Assembly: GCA_009746045.1 (NCBI GenBank)
Contig: RPFO01001541.1
Coordinates: 1-64,000, forward strand
Reading direction: 5' to 3'
Origin: Mesostigma viride
Lineage: Eukaryota > Streptophyta > Mesostigmatophyceae > Mesostigmatales > Mesostigmataceae
Length of the DNA stretch: 64,000 nt
Position numbers and translations under genes: made by a program
In this document: positions 33,421-47,565 of the stretch, piece after piece
Layout: every line of letters starts with the position of its first letter
Numbering within the stretch: the stretch's first letter is position 1
The notes under the pieces: generated by a model
The model's database searches: none
Told to the model about the DNA's origin: nothing
Seen by the model: only the letters and a program-made list of their open reading frames with translations

Positions 33421-35712
33421 AGTGCAGCTGCCCCAAGCGTGCGCGGTGTGTGTACATGTGTGTGCAGTTGCCCCTTGCGTGCGCGGTGGATGTACGTGTG
33501 TGTGCATGCCGGCAATTGCGTGCATGGTGTGTGTACGTGTGTGTGCAGCCGCCCCTTGCGTGCGCGGTGTGTGTACATGTGAGTGCCGTCGCCCCAAGCG
33601 TGCATTTTGTGTGTAAGTGTGTGTGCAGCCGCCCCTTGCGTGCGCGGTGTAGGTACGTGTGTGTGCAGCCGCCCCAAGCGTGCGCGGTGTGTGTACGTGT
33701 GTGTGCAGCCGCCCCAAGCGTGCGCGGTGTGTGTACATGTGAGTGCAGCTGCCCCAAGCGTGCGCGGTGTGTGTACATGTGTGTGCAGTTGCCCCTTGCG
33801 TGCGCGGTGGATGTACGTGTGTGTGCATGCCGGCAATTGCGTGCATGGTGTGTGTACGTGTGTGTGCAGCCGCCCCTTGCGTGCGCGGTGTGTGTACGTG
33901 TGTGTGCAGCTGCCCCTTGCGTGCGCGGTGTATGTACGTGTGTGTGCAGTTGCCCCTTGCGTGCGCGGTGGATGTACGTGTGTGTGCAGCCGGCCCTTGC
34001 GTGCGCGGTGTGTGTACATGTGAGTGCAGCTGCCCCAAGCGTGCGCGGTGTGTGTACATGTGTGTGCAGTTGCCCCTTGCGTGCGCGGTGGATGTACGTG
34101 TGTGTGCAGCCGCCCCTTGCGTGCGCGGTGTAGGTACGTGTGTGTGCAGCCGCCCCAAGCGTGCGCGGTGTGTGTACGTGTGTGTGCACTCGCCCCTTGC
34201 GTGCGCGGTGGATGTACATGTGTGTGCAGCCGCCCCTTGCGTGCATGGTGTATGTCCATGTGTGGGCAGTTGCCCCTTGCGTGCGCGGTGTATGTACATG
34301 TTTTTGCACTCGCCCCTTGCGTGCATGGTGTATGTATGTGTGTGTGCAGCCGCCCCTTGCGTGCGCGGTGGATGTACGTGTGTGTGCAGCCACCCCTTTC
34401 GTGCGCGGTGTATGTACATGTGAGTGCCGTCGCCCCAAGCGTGCATTTTGTGTGTAAGTGTGTGTGCAGCAGCCCCTTGCGTGCGCGGTGTATGTACGTG
34501 TGTGTGCAGCCGCCCCGTGGTTGCGCGGTGGATGTACATGTGAGTGGAGTTGCCCCTTGCGTGCGCGGTGTATGTACGTGTGTGTGCAGCCGCCCCTTGC
34601 GTGCGCGGTGTAGGTACATGTGTGTGCAGCCGGTCCTTGCGTGCGCGGTGTATGTACGTGTGTGTGCAGCCGGCCCTTGCGTGCATGGTGTGTGTACGTG
34701 TGTGTGCAGCCGGCCCTTGCGTGCGCGGTGTAGGTACGTATGTGTGCAGTCGCCCCTTGGGTGCGCGGTGTAGGTACGTATGTGTGCAGCCGCCCCTTGC
34801 GTGCGCGGTGTATGTATGTGTGTGTGCAGCCGCCCCTTGCGTGCATGGTGTGTGTACGTGTGTGTGCACTCGCCCCTTGCGTGCGCGGTGGATGTACGTG
34901 TGTGTGCAGCCGCCCCAAGCGTGCGCGGTGTGTGTACATGTGAGTGCAGCTGCCCCAAGCGTGCGCGGTGTGTGTACATGTGTGTGCAGTTGCCCCTTGC
35001 GTGCGCGGTGGATGTACGTGTGTGTGCATGCCGGCAATTGCGTGCATGGTGTGTGTACGTGTGTGTGCAGCCGCCCCTTGCGTGCGCGGTGTGTGTACGT
35101 GTGTGTGCACTCGCCCCTTGCGTGCGCGGTGGATGTACATGTGTGTGCAGCCGCCCCTTGCGTGCATGGTGTATGTCCATGTGTGGGCAGTTGCCCCTTG
35201 CGTGCGCGGCGTATGTACATGTTTTTGCACTCGCCCCTTGCGTGCATGGTGTATGTATGTGTGTGTGCAGCCGCCCCTTGCGTGCGCGGTGGATGTACGT
35301 GTGTGTGCAGCCACCCCTTTCGTGCGCGGTGTATGTACATGTGAGTGCCGTCGCCCCAAGCGTGCATTTTGTGTGTAAGTGTGTGTGCAGCAGCCCCTTG
35401 CGTGTGCGGTGTATGTACGTGTGTGTGCAGCCGTCCCTTGCGTGCGCGGTGTATGTACGTGTGTGTGCAGCCGCCCCTTGCGTGCATGGTGAGTGTAAGT
35501 GTGTGTGCAGCCGCCCCTTGCGTGCGCGGTGTAGGTACGTATGTGTGCAGCCGCCCCTTGCGTGCGCGGTGTATGTACGTGTGTGTGCAGCCGCCCCAAG
35601 CGTGCGCGGTGTGTGTACATGTGAGTGCAGCTGCCCCAAGCGTGCGCGGTGTGTGTACATGTGTGTGCAGCCGCCCCTTGCGTGCGTGGTGTGTGTACAT
35701 GTAAGTGCAGCC

Positions 35713-38700
35713 GCCCCTTGCGTGCGCGGTGTATGTACGTGTGTGTGCAGCCGCCCCAAGCGTGCGCGGTGTGTGTACATGTGAGTGCAGCTGCCCCAAG
35801 CGTGCGCGGTGTGTGTACATGTGCGTGCAGTTGCCCCTTGCGTGCGCGGTGGATGTACGTGTGTGTGCATGCCGGCAATTGCGTGCATGGTGTGTGTACG
35901 TGTGTGTGCAGCCGCCCCTTGCGTGCGCGGTGTGTGTACGTGTGTGTGCACTCGCCCCTTGCGTGCGCGGTGGATGTACATGTGTGTGCAGCCGCCCCTT
36001 GCGTGCATGGTGTATGTCCATGTGTGGGCAGTTGCCCCTTGCGTGCGCGGCGTATGTACATGTTTTTGCACTCGCCCCTTGCGTGCATGGTGTATGTATG
36101 TGTGTGTGCAGCCGCCCCTTGCGTGCGCGGTGGATGTACGTGTGTGTGCAGCCACCCCTTTCGTGCGCGGTGTATGTACATGTGAGTGCCGTCGCCCCAA
36201 GCGTGCATTTTGTGTGTAAGTGTGTGTGCAGCAGCCCCTTGCGTGCGCGGTGTATGTACGTGTGTGTGCAGCCGCCCCGTGGTTGCGCGGTGGATGTACA
36301 TGTGAGTGGAGCCGGTCCTTGCGTGCGCGGTGTATGTACGTGTGTGTGCAGCCGCCCCTTGCGTGCGCGGTGTAGGTACGTATGTGTGCAGCCGCCCCTT
36401 GCGTGCGCGGTGTATGTACGTGTGTGTGCAGCCGCCCCAAGCGTGCGCGGTGTGTGTACATGTGAGTGCAGCTGCCCCAAGCGTGCGCGGTGTGTGTACA
36501 TGTGTGTGCAGTTGCCCCTTGCGTGCGCGGTGGATGTACGTGTGTGTGCATGCCGGCAATTGCGTGCATGGTGTGTGTACGTGTGTGTGCAGCCGCCCCT
36601 TGCGTGCGCGGTGTGTGTACATGTGAGTGCCGTCGCCCCAAGCGTGCATTTTGTGTGTAAGTGTGTGTGCAGCCGCCCCTTGCGTGCGCGGTGTAGGTAC
36701 GTGTGTGTGCAGCCGCCCCAAGCGTGCGCGGTGTGTGTACGTGTGTGTGCAGCCGCCCCAAGCGTGCGCGGTGTGTGTACATGTGAGTGCAGCTGCCCCA
36801 AGCGTGCGCGGTGTGTGTACATGTGTGTGCAGTTGCCCCTTGCGTGCGCGGTGGATGTACGTGTGTGTGCATGCCGGCAATTGCGTGCATGGTGTGTGTA
36901 CGTGTGTGTGCAGCCGCCCCTTGCGTGCGCGGTGTGTGTACGTGTGTGTGCAGCCGCCCCTTGCGTGCGCGGTGTATGTACGTGTGTGTGCAGTTGCCCC
37001 TTGCGTGCGCGGTGGATGTACGTGTGTGTGCAGCCGGCCCTTGCGTGCGCGGTGTGTGTACATGTGAGTGCAGCTGCCCCAAGCGTGCGCGGTGTGTGTA
37101 CATGTGTGTGCAGTTGCCCCTTGCGTGCGCGGTGGATGTACGTGTGTGTGCAGCCGCCCCTTGCGTGCGCGGTGTAGGTACGTGTGTGTGCAGCCGCCCC
37201 AAGCGTGCGCGGTGTGTGTACGTGTGTGTGCACTCGCCCCTTGCGTGCGCGGTGGATGTACATGTGTGTGCAGCCGCCCCTTGCGTGCATGGTGTATGTC
37301 CATGTGTGGGCAGTTGCCCCTTGCGTGCGCGGTGTATGTACATGTTTTTGCACTCGCCCCTTGCGTGCATGGTGTATGTATGTGTGTGTGCAGCCGCCCC
37401 TTGCGTGCGCGGTGGATGTACGTGTGTGTGCAGCCACCCCTTTCGTGCGCGGTGTATGTACATGTGAGTGCCGTCGCCCCAAGCGTGCATTTTGTGTGTA
37501 AGTGTGTGTGCAGCAGCCCCTTGCGTGCGCGGTGTATGTACGTGTGTGTGCAGCCGCCCCGTGGTTGCGCGGTGGATGTACATGTGAGTGGAGTTGCCCC
37601 TTGCGTGCGCGGTGTATGTACGTGTGTGTGCAGCCGCCCCTTGCGTGCGCGGTGTAGGTACATGTGTGTGCAGCCGGTCCTTGCGTGCGCGGTGTATGTA
37701 CGTGTGTGTGCAGCCGGCCCTTGCGTGCATGGTGTGTGTACGTGTGTGTGCAGCCGGCCCTTGCGTGCGCGGTGTAGGTACGTATGTGTGCAGTCGCCCC
37801 TTGGGTGCGCGGTGTAGGTACGTGTGTGTGCAGCCGCCCCTTGCGTGCGCGGTGTATGTACGTGTGTGTGCAGCCGCCCCTTGCGTGCATGGTGTGTGTA
37901 CGTGTGTGTGCACTCGCCCCTTGCGTGCGCGGTGGATGTACATGTGTGTGCAGCCGCCCCTTGCGTGCATGGTGTATGTCCATGTGTGGGCAGTTGCCCC
38001 TTGCGTGCGCGGCGTATGTACATGTTTTTGCACTCGCCCCTTGCGTGCATGGTGTATGTATGTGTGTGTGCAGCCGCCCCTTGCGTGCGCGGTGGATGTA
38101 CGTGTGTGTGCAGCCACCCCTTTCGTGCGCGGTGTATGTACATGTGAGTGCCGTCGCCCCAAGCGTGCATTTTGTGTGTAAGTGTGTGTGCAGCAGCCCC
38201 TTGCGTGTGCGGTGTATGTACGTGTGTGTGCAGCCGTCCCTTGCGTGCGCGGTGTATGTACGTGTGTGTGCAGCCGCCCCTTGCGTGCATGGTGAGTGTA
38301 AGTGTGTGTGCAGCCGCCCCTTGCGTGCGCGGTGTAGGTACGTATGTGTGCAGCCGCCCCTTGCGTGCGCGGTGTATGTACGTGTGTGTGCAGCCGCCCC
38401 AAGCGTGCGCGGTGTGTGTACATGTGAGTGCAGCTGCCCCAAGCGTGCGCGGTGTGTGTACATGTGTGTGCAGTTGCCCCTTGCGTGCGCGGTGGATGTA
38501 CGTGTGTGTGCATGCCGGCAATTGCGTGCATGGTGTGTGTACGTGTGTGTGCAGCCGCCCCTTGCGTGCGCGGTGTGTGTACATGTGAGTGCCGTCGCCC
38601 CAAGCGTGCATTTTGTGTGTAAGTGTGTGTGCAGCCGCCCCTTGCGTGCGCGGTGTAGGTACGTGTGTGTGCAGCCGCCCCAAGCGTGCGCGGTGTATGT

Positions 38701-41700
38701 ACGTGTGTGTGCAGCCGCCCCAAGCGTGCGCGGTGTGTGTACATGTGAGTGCAGCTGCCCCAAGCGTGCGCGGTGTGTGTACATGTGTGTGCAGTTGCCC
38801 CTTGCGTGCGCGGTGGATGTACGTGTGTGTGCATGCCGGCAATTGCGTGCATGGTGTGTGTACGTGTGTGTGCAGCCGCCCCTTGCGTGCGCGGTGTGTG
38901 TACGTGTGTGTGCACTCGCCCCTTGCGTGCGCGGTGGATGTACATGTGTGTGCAGCCGCCCCTTGCGTGCATGGTGTATGTCCATGTGTGGGCAGTTGCC
39001 CCTTGCGTGCGCGGTGTATGTACATGTTTTTGCACTCGCCCCTTGCGTGCATGGTGTATGTATGTGTGTGTGCAGCCGCCCCTTGCGTGCGCGGTGGATG
39101 TACGTGTGTGTGCAGCCACCCCTTTCGTGCGCGGTGTATGTACATGTGAGTGCCGTCGCCCCAAGCGTGCATTTTGTGTGTAAGTGTGTGTGCAGCAGCC
39201 CCTTGCGTGCGCGGTGTATGTACGTGTGTGTGCAGCCGCCCCGTGGTTGCGCGGTGGATGTACATGTGAGTGGAGCCGGTCCTTGCGTGCGCGGTGTATG
39301 TACGTGTGTGTGCAGCCGCCCCTTGCGTGCGCGGTGTAGGTACGTATGTGTGCAGCCGCCCCTTGCGTGCGCGGTGTATGTACGTGTGTGTGCAGCCGCC
39401 CCAAGCGTGCGCGGTGTGTGTACATGTGAGTGCAGCTGCCCCAAGCGTGCGCGGTGTGTGTACATGTGTGTGCAGTTGCCCCTTGCGTGCGCGGTGGATG
39501 TACGTGTGTGTGCATGCCGGCAATTGCGTGCATGGTGTGTGTACGTGTGTGTGCAGCCGCCCCTTGCGTGCGCGGTGTGTGTACGTGTGTGTGCACTCGC
39601 CCCTTGCGTGCGCGGTGGATGTACATGTGTGTGCAGCCGCCCCTTGCGTGCATGGTGTATGTCCATGTGTGTGCAGTTGCCCCTTGCGTGCGCGGCGTAT
39701 GTACATGTTTTTGCACTCGCCCCTTGCGTGCATGGTGTATGTATGTGTGTGTGCAGCCGCCCCTTGCGTGCGCGGTGGATGTACGTGTGTGTGCAGCCAC
39801 CCCTTTCGTGCGCGGTGTATGTACATGTGAGTGCCGTCGCCCCACGCGTGCATTTTGTGTGTAAGTGTGTGTGCAGCAGCCCCTTGCGTGCGCGGTGTAT
39901 GTACGTGTGTGTGCAGCCGCCCCGTGGTTGCGCGGTGGATGTACATGTGAGTGGAGCCGGTCCTTGCGTGCGCGGTGTATGTACGTGTGTGTGCAGCCGC
40001 CCCTTGCGTGCGCGGTGTAGGTACGTATGTGTGCAGCCGCCCCTTGCGTGCGCGGTGTATGTACGTGTGTGTGCAGCCGCCCCAAGCGTGCGCGGTGTGT
40101 GTACATGTGAGTGCAGCTGCCCCAAGCGTGCGCGGTGTGTGTACATGTGTGTGCAGTTGCCCCTTGCGTGCGCGGTGGATGTACGTGTGTGTGCATGCCG
40201 GCAATTGCGTGCATGGTGTGTGTACGTGTGTGTGCAGCCGCCCCTTGCGTGCGCGGTGTGTGTACATGTGAGTGCCGTCGCCCCAAGCGTGCATTTTGTG
40301 TGTAAGTGTGTGTGCAGCCGCCCCTTGCGTGCGCGGTGTAGGTACGTGTGTGTGCAGCCGCCCCAAGCGTGCGCGGTGTGTGTACGTGTGTGTGCAGCCG
40401 CCCCAAGCGTGCGCGGTGTGTGTACATGTGAGTGCAGCTGCCCCAAGCGTGCGCGGTGTGTGTACATGTGTGTGCAGTTGCCCCTTGCGTGCGCGGTGGA
40501 TGTACGTGTGTGTGCATGCCGGCAATTGCGTGCATGGTGTGTGTACGTGTGTGTGCAGCCGCCCCTTGCGTGCGCGGTGTGTGTACGTGTGTGTGCAGCC
40601 GCCCCTTGCGTGCGCGGTGTATGTACGTGTGTGTGCAGTTGCCCCTTGCGTGCGCGGTGGATGTACGTGTGTGTGCAGCCGGCCCTTGCGTGCGCGGTGT
40701 GTGTACATGTGAGTGCAGCTGCCCCAAGCGTGCGCGGTGTGTGTACATGTGTGTGCAGTTGCCCCTTGCGTGCGCGGTGGATGTACGTGTGTGTGCAGCC
40801 GCCCCTTGCGTGCGCGGTGTAGGTACGTGTGTGTGCAGCCGCCCCAAGCGTGCGCGGTGTGTGTACGTGTGTGTGCACTCGCCCCTTGCGTGCGCGGTGG
40901 ATGTACATGTGTGTGCAGCCGCCCCTTGCGTGCATGGTGTATGTCCATGTGTGGGCAGTTGCCCCTTGCGTGCGCGGTGTATGTACATGTTTTTGCACTC
41001 GCCCCTTGCGTGCATGGTGTATGTATGTGTGTGTGCAGCCGCCCCTTGCGTGCGCGGTGGATGTACGTGTGTGTGCAGCCACCCCTTTCGTGCGCGGTGT
41101 ATGTACATGTGAGTGCCGTCGCCCCAAGCGTGCATTTTGTGTGTAAGTGTGTGTGCAGCAGCCCCTTGCGTGCGCGGTGTATGTACGTGTGTGTGCAGCC
41201 GCCCCGTGGTTGCGCGGTGGATGTACATGTGAGTGGAGCCGGTCCTTGCGTGCGCGGTGTATGTACGTGTGTGTGCAGCCGCCCCTTGCGTGCGTGGTGT
41301 GTGTACATGTAAGTGCAGCCGCCCCTTGCGTGCGCGGTGTATGTACGTGTGTGTGCAGCCGCCCCAAGCGTGCGCGGTGTGTGTACATGTGAGTGCAGCT
41401 GCCCCAAGCGTGCGCGGTGTGTGTACATGTGTGTGCAGTTGCCCCTTGCGTGCGCGGTGGATGTACGTGTGTGTGCATGCCGGCAATTGCGTGCATGGTG
41501 TGTGTACGTGTGTGTGCAGCCGCCCCTTGCGTGCGCGGTGTGTGTACGTGTGTGTGCACTCGCCCCTTGCGTGCGCGGTGGATGTACATGTGTGTGCAGC
41601 CGCCCCTTGCGTGCATGGTGTATGTCCATGTGTGGGCAGTTGCCCCTTGCGTGCGCGGCGTATGTACATGTTTTTGCACTCGCCCCTTGCGTGCATGGTG

Positions 41701-42233
41701 TATGTATGTGTGTGTGCAGCCGCCCCTTGCGTGCGCGGTGGATGTACGTGTGTGTGCAGCCACCCCTTTCGTGCGCGGTGTATGTACATGTGAGTGCCGT
41801 CGCCCCAAGCGTGCATTTTGTGTGTAAGTGTGTGTGCAGCAGCCCCTTGCGTGTGCGGTGTATGTACGTGTGTGTGCAGCCGTCCCTTGCGTGCGCGGTG
41901 TATGTACGTGTGTGTGCAGCCGCCCCTTGCGTGCATGGTGAGTGTAAGTGTGTGTGCAGCCGCCCCTTGCGTGCGCGGTGTAGGTACGTATGTGTGCAGC
42001 CGCCCCTTGCGTGCGCGGTGTATGTACGTGTGTGTGCAGCCGCCCCAAGCGTGCGCGGTGTGTGTACATGTGAGTGCAGCTGCCCCAAGCGTGCGCGGTG
42101 TGTGTACATGTGTGTGCAGTTGCCCCTTGCGTGCGCGGTGGATGTACGTGTGTGTGCATGCCGGCAATTGCGTGCATGGTGTGTGTACGTGTGTGTGCAG
42201 CCGCCCCTTGCGTGCGCGGTGTGTGTACATGTG
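35713..42233. repeat. higher-order block, second copy (offset 8,813)
   Basis: Partner of 26,900-33,420. The order of variant units is kept over roughly 160 units, which requires block duplication and not unit-by-unit gene conversion. Confidence 0.8.
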
Positions 42234-45200
42234 AGTGCCGTCGCCCCAAGCGTGCATTTTGTGTGTAAGTGTGTGTGCAGCCGCCCCTTGCGTGCGCGGT
42301 GTAGGTACGTGTGTGTGCAGCCGCCCCAAGCGTGCGCGGTGTATGTACGTGTGTGTGCAGCCGCCCCAAGCGTGCGCGGTGTGTGTACATGTGAGTGCAG
42401 CTGCCCCAAGCGTGCGCGGTGTGTGTACATGTGTGTGCAGTTGCCCCTTGCGTGCGCGGTGGATGTACGTGTGTGTGCATGCCGGCAATTGCGTGCATGG
42501 TGTGTGTACGTGTGTGTGCAGCCGCCCCTTGCGTGCGCGGTGTGTGTACGTGTGTGTGCACTCGCCCCTTGCGTGCGCGGTGGATGTACATGTGTGTGCA
42601 GCCGCCCCTTGCGTGCATGGTGTATGTCCATGTGTGGGCAGTTGCCCCTTGCGTGCGCGGTGTATGTACATGTTTTTGCACTCGCCCCTTGCGTGCATGG
42701 TGTATGTATGTGTGTGTGCAGCCGCCCCTTGCGTGCGCGGTGGATGTACGTGTGTGTGCAGCCACCCCTTTCGTGCGCGGTGTATGTACATGTGAGTGCC
42801 GTCGCCCCAAGCGTGCATTTTGTGTGTAAGTGTGTGTGCAGCAGCCCCTTGCGTGCGCGGTGTATGTACGTGTGTGTGCAGCCGCCCCGTGGTTGCGCGG
42901 TGGATGTACATGTGAGTGGAGCCGGTCCTTGCGTGCGCGGTGTATGTACGTGTGTGTGCAGCCGCCCCTTGCGTGCGCGGTGTAGGTACGTATGTGTGCA
43001 GCCGCCCCTTGCGTGCGCGGTGTATGTACGTGTGTGTGCAGCCGCCCCAAGCGTGCGCGGTGTGTGTACATGTGAGTGCAGCTGCCCCAAGCGTGCGCGG
43101 TGTGTGTACATGTGTGTGCAGTTGCCCCTTGCGTGCGCGGTGGATGTACGTGTGTGTGCATGCCGGCAATTGCGTGCATGGTGTGTGTACGTGTGTGTGC
43201 AGCCGCTTCTTGCGTGCGCGGTGTGTGTACATGTGAGTGCCGTCGCCCCAAGCGTGCATTTTGTGTGTAAGTGTGTGTGCAGCCGCCCCTTGCGTGCGCG
43301 GTGTAGGTACGTGTGTGTGCAGCCGCCCCAAGCGTGCGCGGTGTGTGTACGTGTGTGTGCAGCCGCCCCAAGCGTGCGCGGTGTGTGTACATGTGAGTGC
43401 AGCTGCCCCAAGCGTGCGCGGTGTGTGTACATGTGTGTGCAGTTGCCCCTTGCGTGCGCGGTGGATGTACGTGTGTGTGCATGCCGGCAATTGCGTGCAT
43501 GGTGTGTGTACGTGTGTGTGCAGCCGCCCCTTGCGTGCGCGGTGTGTGTACGTGTGTGTGCAGCCGCCCCTTGCGTGCGCGGTGTATGTACGTGTGTGTG
43601 CAGCCGCCCCTTGCGTGCGCGGTGTAGGTACGTGTGTGTGCAGCCGCCCCAAGCGTGCGCGGTGTATGTATGTGTGTGTGCAGCCGCCCCTTGCGTGCGC
43701 GGTGGATGTACGTGTGTGTGCAGCCACCCCTTTCGTGCGCGGTGTATGTACATGTGAGTGCCGTCGCCCCAAGCGTGCATTTTGTGTGTAAGTGTGTGTG
43801 CAGCAGCCCCTTGCGTGCGCGGTGTATGTACGTGTGTGTGCAGCCGCCCCGTTGTTGCGCGGTGGATGTACATGTGAGTGGAGCCGGTCCTTGCGTGCGC
43901 GGTGTATGTACGTGTGTGTGCAGCCGCCCCTTGCGTGCGTGGTGGTGTACGTGTGTGTGCAGCCGCCCCTTGCGTGCGCGGTGTATGTACGTGTGTGTGC
44001 AGCCGTCCCTTGCGTGCGCGGTGTGTGTACGTGTGTGTGCAGCCGCCCCTTGCGTGCATGGTGAGTGTAAGTGTGTGTGCAGCAGCCCCTTGCGTGCGCA
44101 GTGTATGTACGTGTGTGTGCAGCCGCCCCTTGCGTGCGCGGTGTGTGTACTGTGTGTGCATGCCGGCCCTTGCGTGCATGGTGTGTGTGCGTGTGTGTGC
44201 AGCCGCCCCTTGCATGGGCGGTGTATGTACAATTGAGTGCAGCCGGCCCTTGCGTGCGCGGTGGATGTACATGTGTGGGCAGTTGCCCCTTGCGTGCGCG
44301 GTGTATGTACATGTGTTTGCACTCGCCCCTTGCGTGCGCGGTGGATGTACATGTGTGTGCAGCCGAACCTTGCGTGCATGGTGTGTGTACCTGTGCGTGA
44401 AGTCGCTCCTTGCGTGCATGGTGTGTGTACGTGTGTGTGCAGCCGCCCCTTGCGTGCATGGTGTGTGTACGTGTGTGTGCAGTTGCCCCTTGCGTGCGCG
44501 GTGTATGTACGTGTGTGTGCAGCCGGCCCTTGCGTGCGCGGTGTGTGTACATGTGAGTGCAGCCGCCCCAAGCGTGTGTACATGTGTGTGCAGTTGCCCC
44601 TTGCGTGCGCGGTGGATGTACGTGTGTGTGCATGCCGGCAATTGCGTGCATGGTGTGTGTACGTTTGTGTGCAGCCGCCCCTTGCGTGCGCGGTGTGTGT
44701 ACGTGTGTGTGAATCCTTGTCCTTGCGTGCATGGTGTATGTACATGTGGGTGCAGCCGCCCCTTGCGTGCGCGGTGTATGCCAGTGTGTGTGCATGCCGG
44801 CCCTTGCGTGCATGGTGTGTGTAAGTGTGTGTGCAGCCGCCCCGAGCGTGTGTACATGTGTGTGCAGTTGCCCCTTGCGTGCGCAGTGGATGTACGTGTG
44901 TGTGCATGCCGGCAATTGCGTGCATGGTGTGTGTACGTGTGTGTGCAGCCGCCCCTTTCGTGCGCGGTGTGTGTACGTGTGTGTGCACTCGCCCCTTGCG
45001 TGCGCGGTGTATGTACGTGTGTGCAGCCGCCCCTTGCGTGCGCGGTGTATGCCAGTGTGTGTGCATGCCGGCCCTTGCGTGCATGGTGTGTGTAAGTGTG
45101 TGTGCAGCCCCTTGCGTGCATGGTGTATGTACGTGTGTGTGCAGCCGCCCCTTGCGTGCGCGGTGTGTGTACGTATGTGTGCAGCCGCCCCTTGCGTGCG

Positions 45201-47565
45201 CGGTGTATGTACGTGTGTGTGCAGCCGCCCCTTGCGTGCGCGGTGTATGTACGTGTGTGTGCAGCCGCCCCAAGCGTGCGCGGTGTGTGTACATGTGAGT
45301 GCAGCTGCCCCAAGCGTGCGCGGTGTGTGTACATGTGTGTGCAGTTGCCCCTTGCGTGCGCGGTGGATGTACGTGTGTGTGCATGCCGGCAATTGCGTGC
45401 ATGGTGTGTGTACGTGTGTGTGCAGCCGCCCCTTGCGTGCGCGGTGTGTGTACATGTGTGTGCAGCCGCCCCTTGCGTGCGCGGTGTAGGTACGTGTGTG
45501 TGCAGCCGCCCCAAGCGTGCGCGGTGTGTGTACATGTGTGTGCAGTTGCCCCTTGCGTGCGCGGTGGATGTACGTGTGTGTGCATGCCGGCAATTGCGTG
45601 CATGGTGTGTGTACGTGTGTGTGCAGCAGCCCCTTGCGTGCGCGGTGTGTGTACGTGTGTGTGCACTCGCCCCTTGCGTGCGCGGTGGATGTACATGTGT
45701 GTGCAGCCGCCCCTTGCGTGCATGGTGTATGTCCATGTGTGGGCAGTTGCCCCTTGCGTGCGCGGTGTATGTACATGTGTGTGCACTCGCCCCTTGCGTG
45801 CATGGTGCATGTATGTATGTGTGTGTGCAGCCGCCCCTTGCGTGCGCGGTGGATGTACGTGTGTGTGCAGCCACCCTTTCGTGCGCGGTGTATGTACATG
45901 TGAGTGCCGTCGCCCCAAGCGTGCATTTTGTGTGTAAGTGTGTGTGCAGCAGCCCCTTGCGTGCGCGGTGTATGTACGTGTGTGTGCAGCCGCCCCGTGG
46001 TTGCGCGGTGGATGTACATGTGAGTGGAGCCGGTCCTTGCGTGCGCGGTGTATGTACGTGTGTGTGCAGCCGCCCCTTGCGTGCGTGGTGTGTGTACATG
46101 TAAGTGCAGCCGCCCCTTGCGTGCGCGGTGTATGTACGTGTGTGTGCAGCCGTCCCTTGCGTGCGCGGTGTGTGTACGTGTGTGTGCAGCCGCCCCTCGC
46201 GTGCATGGTGAGTGTAAGTGTGTGTGCAGCAGCCCCTTGCGTGCGCAGTGTATGTACGTGTGTGTGCAGCCGCCCCTTGCGTGCGCGGTGTGTGTACTGT
46301 GTGTGCATGCCGGCCCTTGCGTGCATGGTGTGTGTACGTGTGTGTGCAGCCGCCCCGTGGTTGCGCGGTGTATGTACATGTGTGTGCAGTTGCCCCTTGC
46401 GTGCGCGGTGTATGTACGTGTGTGTGCAGCCGCCCCTTGCGTGCGGTGGATGTACATGTGTTTGCACCGCCCCTTGCGTGCGCGGTGGATGTACATGTGT
46501 GTGCAGCCGAACCTTGCGTGCATGGTGTGTGTACCTGTGCGTGAAGTCGCTCCTTGCGTGCATGGTGTGTGTACGTGTGTGTGCAGCCGCCCCTTGCGTG
46601 CATGGTGTGTACGTGTGTGTGCAGTTGCCCCTTGCGTGCGCGGTGTATGTACGTGTGTGTGCAGCCGGCCCTTGCGTGCGCGGTGTGTGTACATGTGAGT
46701 GCAGCCGGCCCTTGCGTGCGCGGTGGATGTACATGTGTGGGCAGTTGCCCCTTGCGTGCGCGGTGTATGTACATGTGTTTGCACTCGCCCCTTGCGTGCG
46801 CGGTGGATGTACATGTGTGTGCAGCCGAACCTTGCGTGCATGGTGTGTGTACCTGTGCGTGAAGTCGCTCCTTGCGTGCATGGTGTGTGTACGTGTGTGT
46901 GCAGCCGCCCCTTGCGTGCGCGGTGTAGGTACGTGTGTGTGCAGCCGCCCCTTGCGTGCGCGGTGTATGTACGTGTGTGTGCAGCCGGCCCTTGCGTGCA
47001 TGGTGTGTGTACGTGTGTGTGCAGCCGGCCCTTGCGTGCGCGGTGGATGTACATGTGTGTGCAGCCGCCCCTTGCGTGCGCGGTGTAGGTACGTGTGTGT
47101 GCAGGCCCCTTGCGTGCGCGGTGTATGTACGTGTGTGTGCAGCCGCCCGTGGTTGCGCGGTGTATGTACATGTGTGTGCAGTTGCCCCTTGCGTGCGCGG
47201 TGTGTGTACGTGTGTGTGCAGCCGGCCCTTGCGTGCGCGGTGGATGTACATGTGAGTGCAGCCGGCCCTTGCGTGCATGGTGTGTGTACGTGTGTGTGCA
47301 GCCGCCCCTTGCGTGCGGTGTATGTACATGTGAGTGCAGCCGGCCCTTGCGTGCATGGTGTGTGTACGTGTGTGTGCAGCCGCCCCTTGCGTGCGGTGTA
47401 TGTACGTGTGTGCGCACTCGCCCCTTGCGTGCGCGGTGTATGTACGTGTGTGTGCAGTTGCCCCTTGCGTGCGCGGTGGATGTACGTGTGTGTGCAGCCG
47501 CCCCTTGCGTGCGCGGTGTGTGTACGTGTATGTGCAGCCGCCCCTTGCGTGCATGTACATGTGTG

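Larger units (their letters stand above)
19241..47565. repeat. 28-kb array of about 700 copies of a 40-bp satellite
   Basis: Each unit contains GTGTGTGTGCAG, then GCCCCTTGCGTGCGCGG, then TGTATGTA or a variant. Recurring variants include GTGTAGGTA, GTGAGTG, GCATGG for GCGCGG, CAGTTGCCCC, and a unit with CATGCCGGCAATTGCG. A few units are 39 or 41 bases long. The first 2-3 kb and last 4 kb are heterogeneous. The centre is made of long near-identical higher-order blocks, as expected from unequal exchange. Because 40 is not a multiple of 3, any frame cycles through all three phases. Long open frames in the array are therefore not evidence of protein coding. Confidence 0.97.

Noticed and set aside
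19241-47565. CRISPR-like array of short repeats
   Set aside because: Units are contiguous with no unique spacers, there are no cas genes, and the context is eukaryotic.
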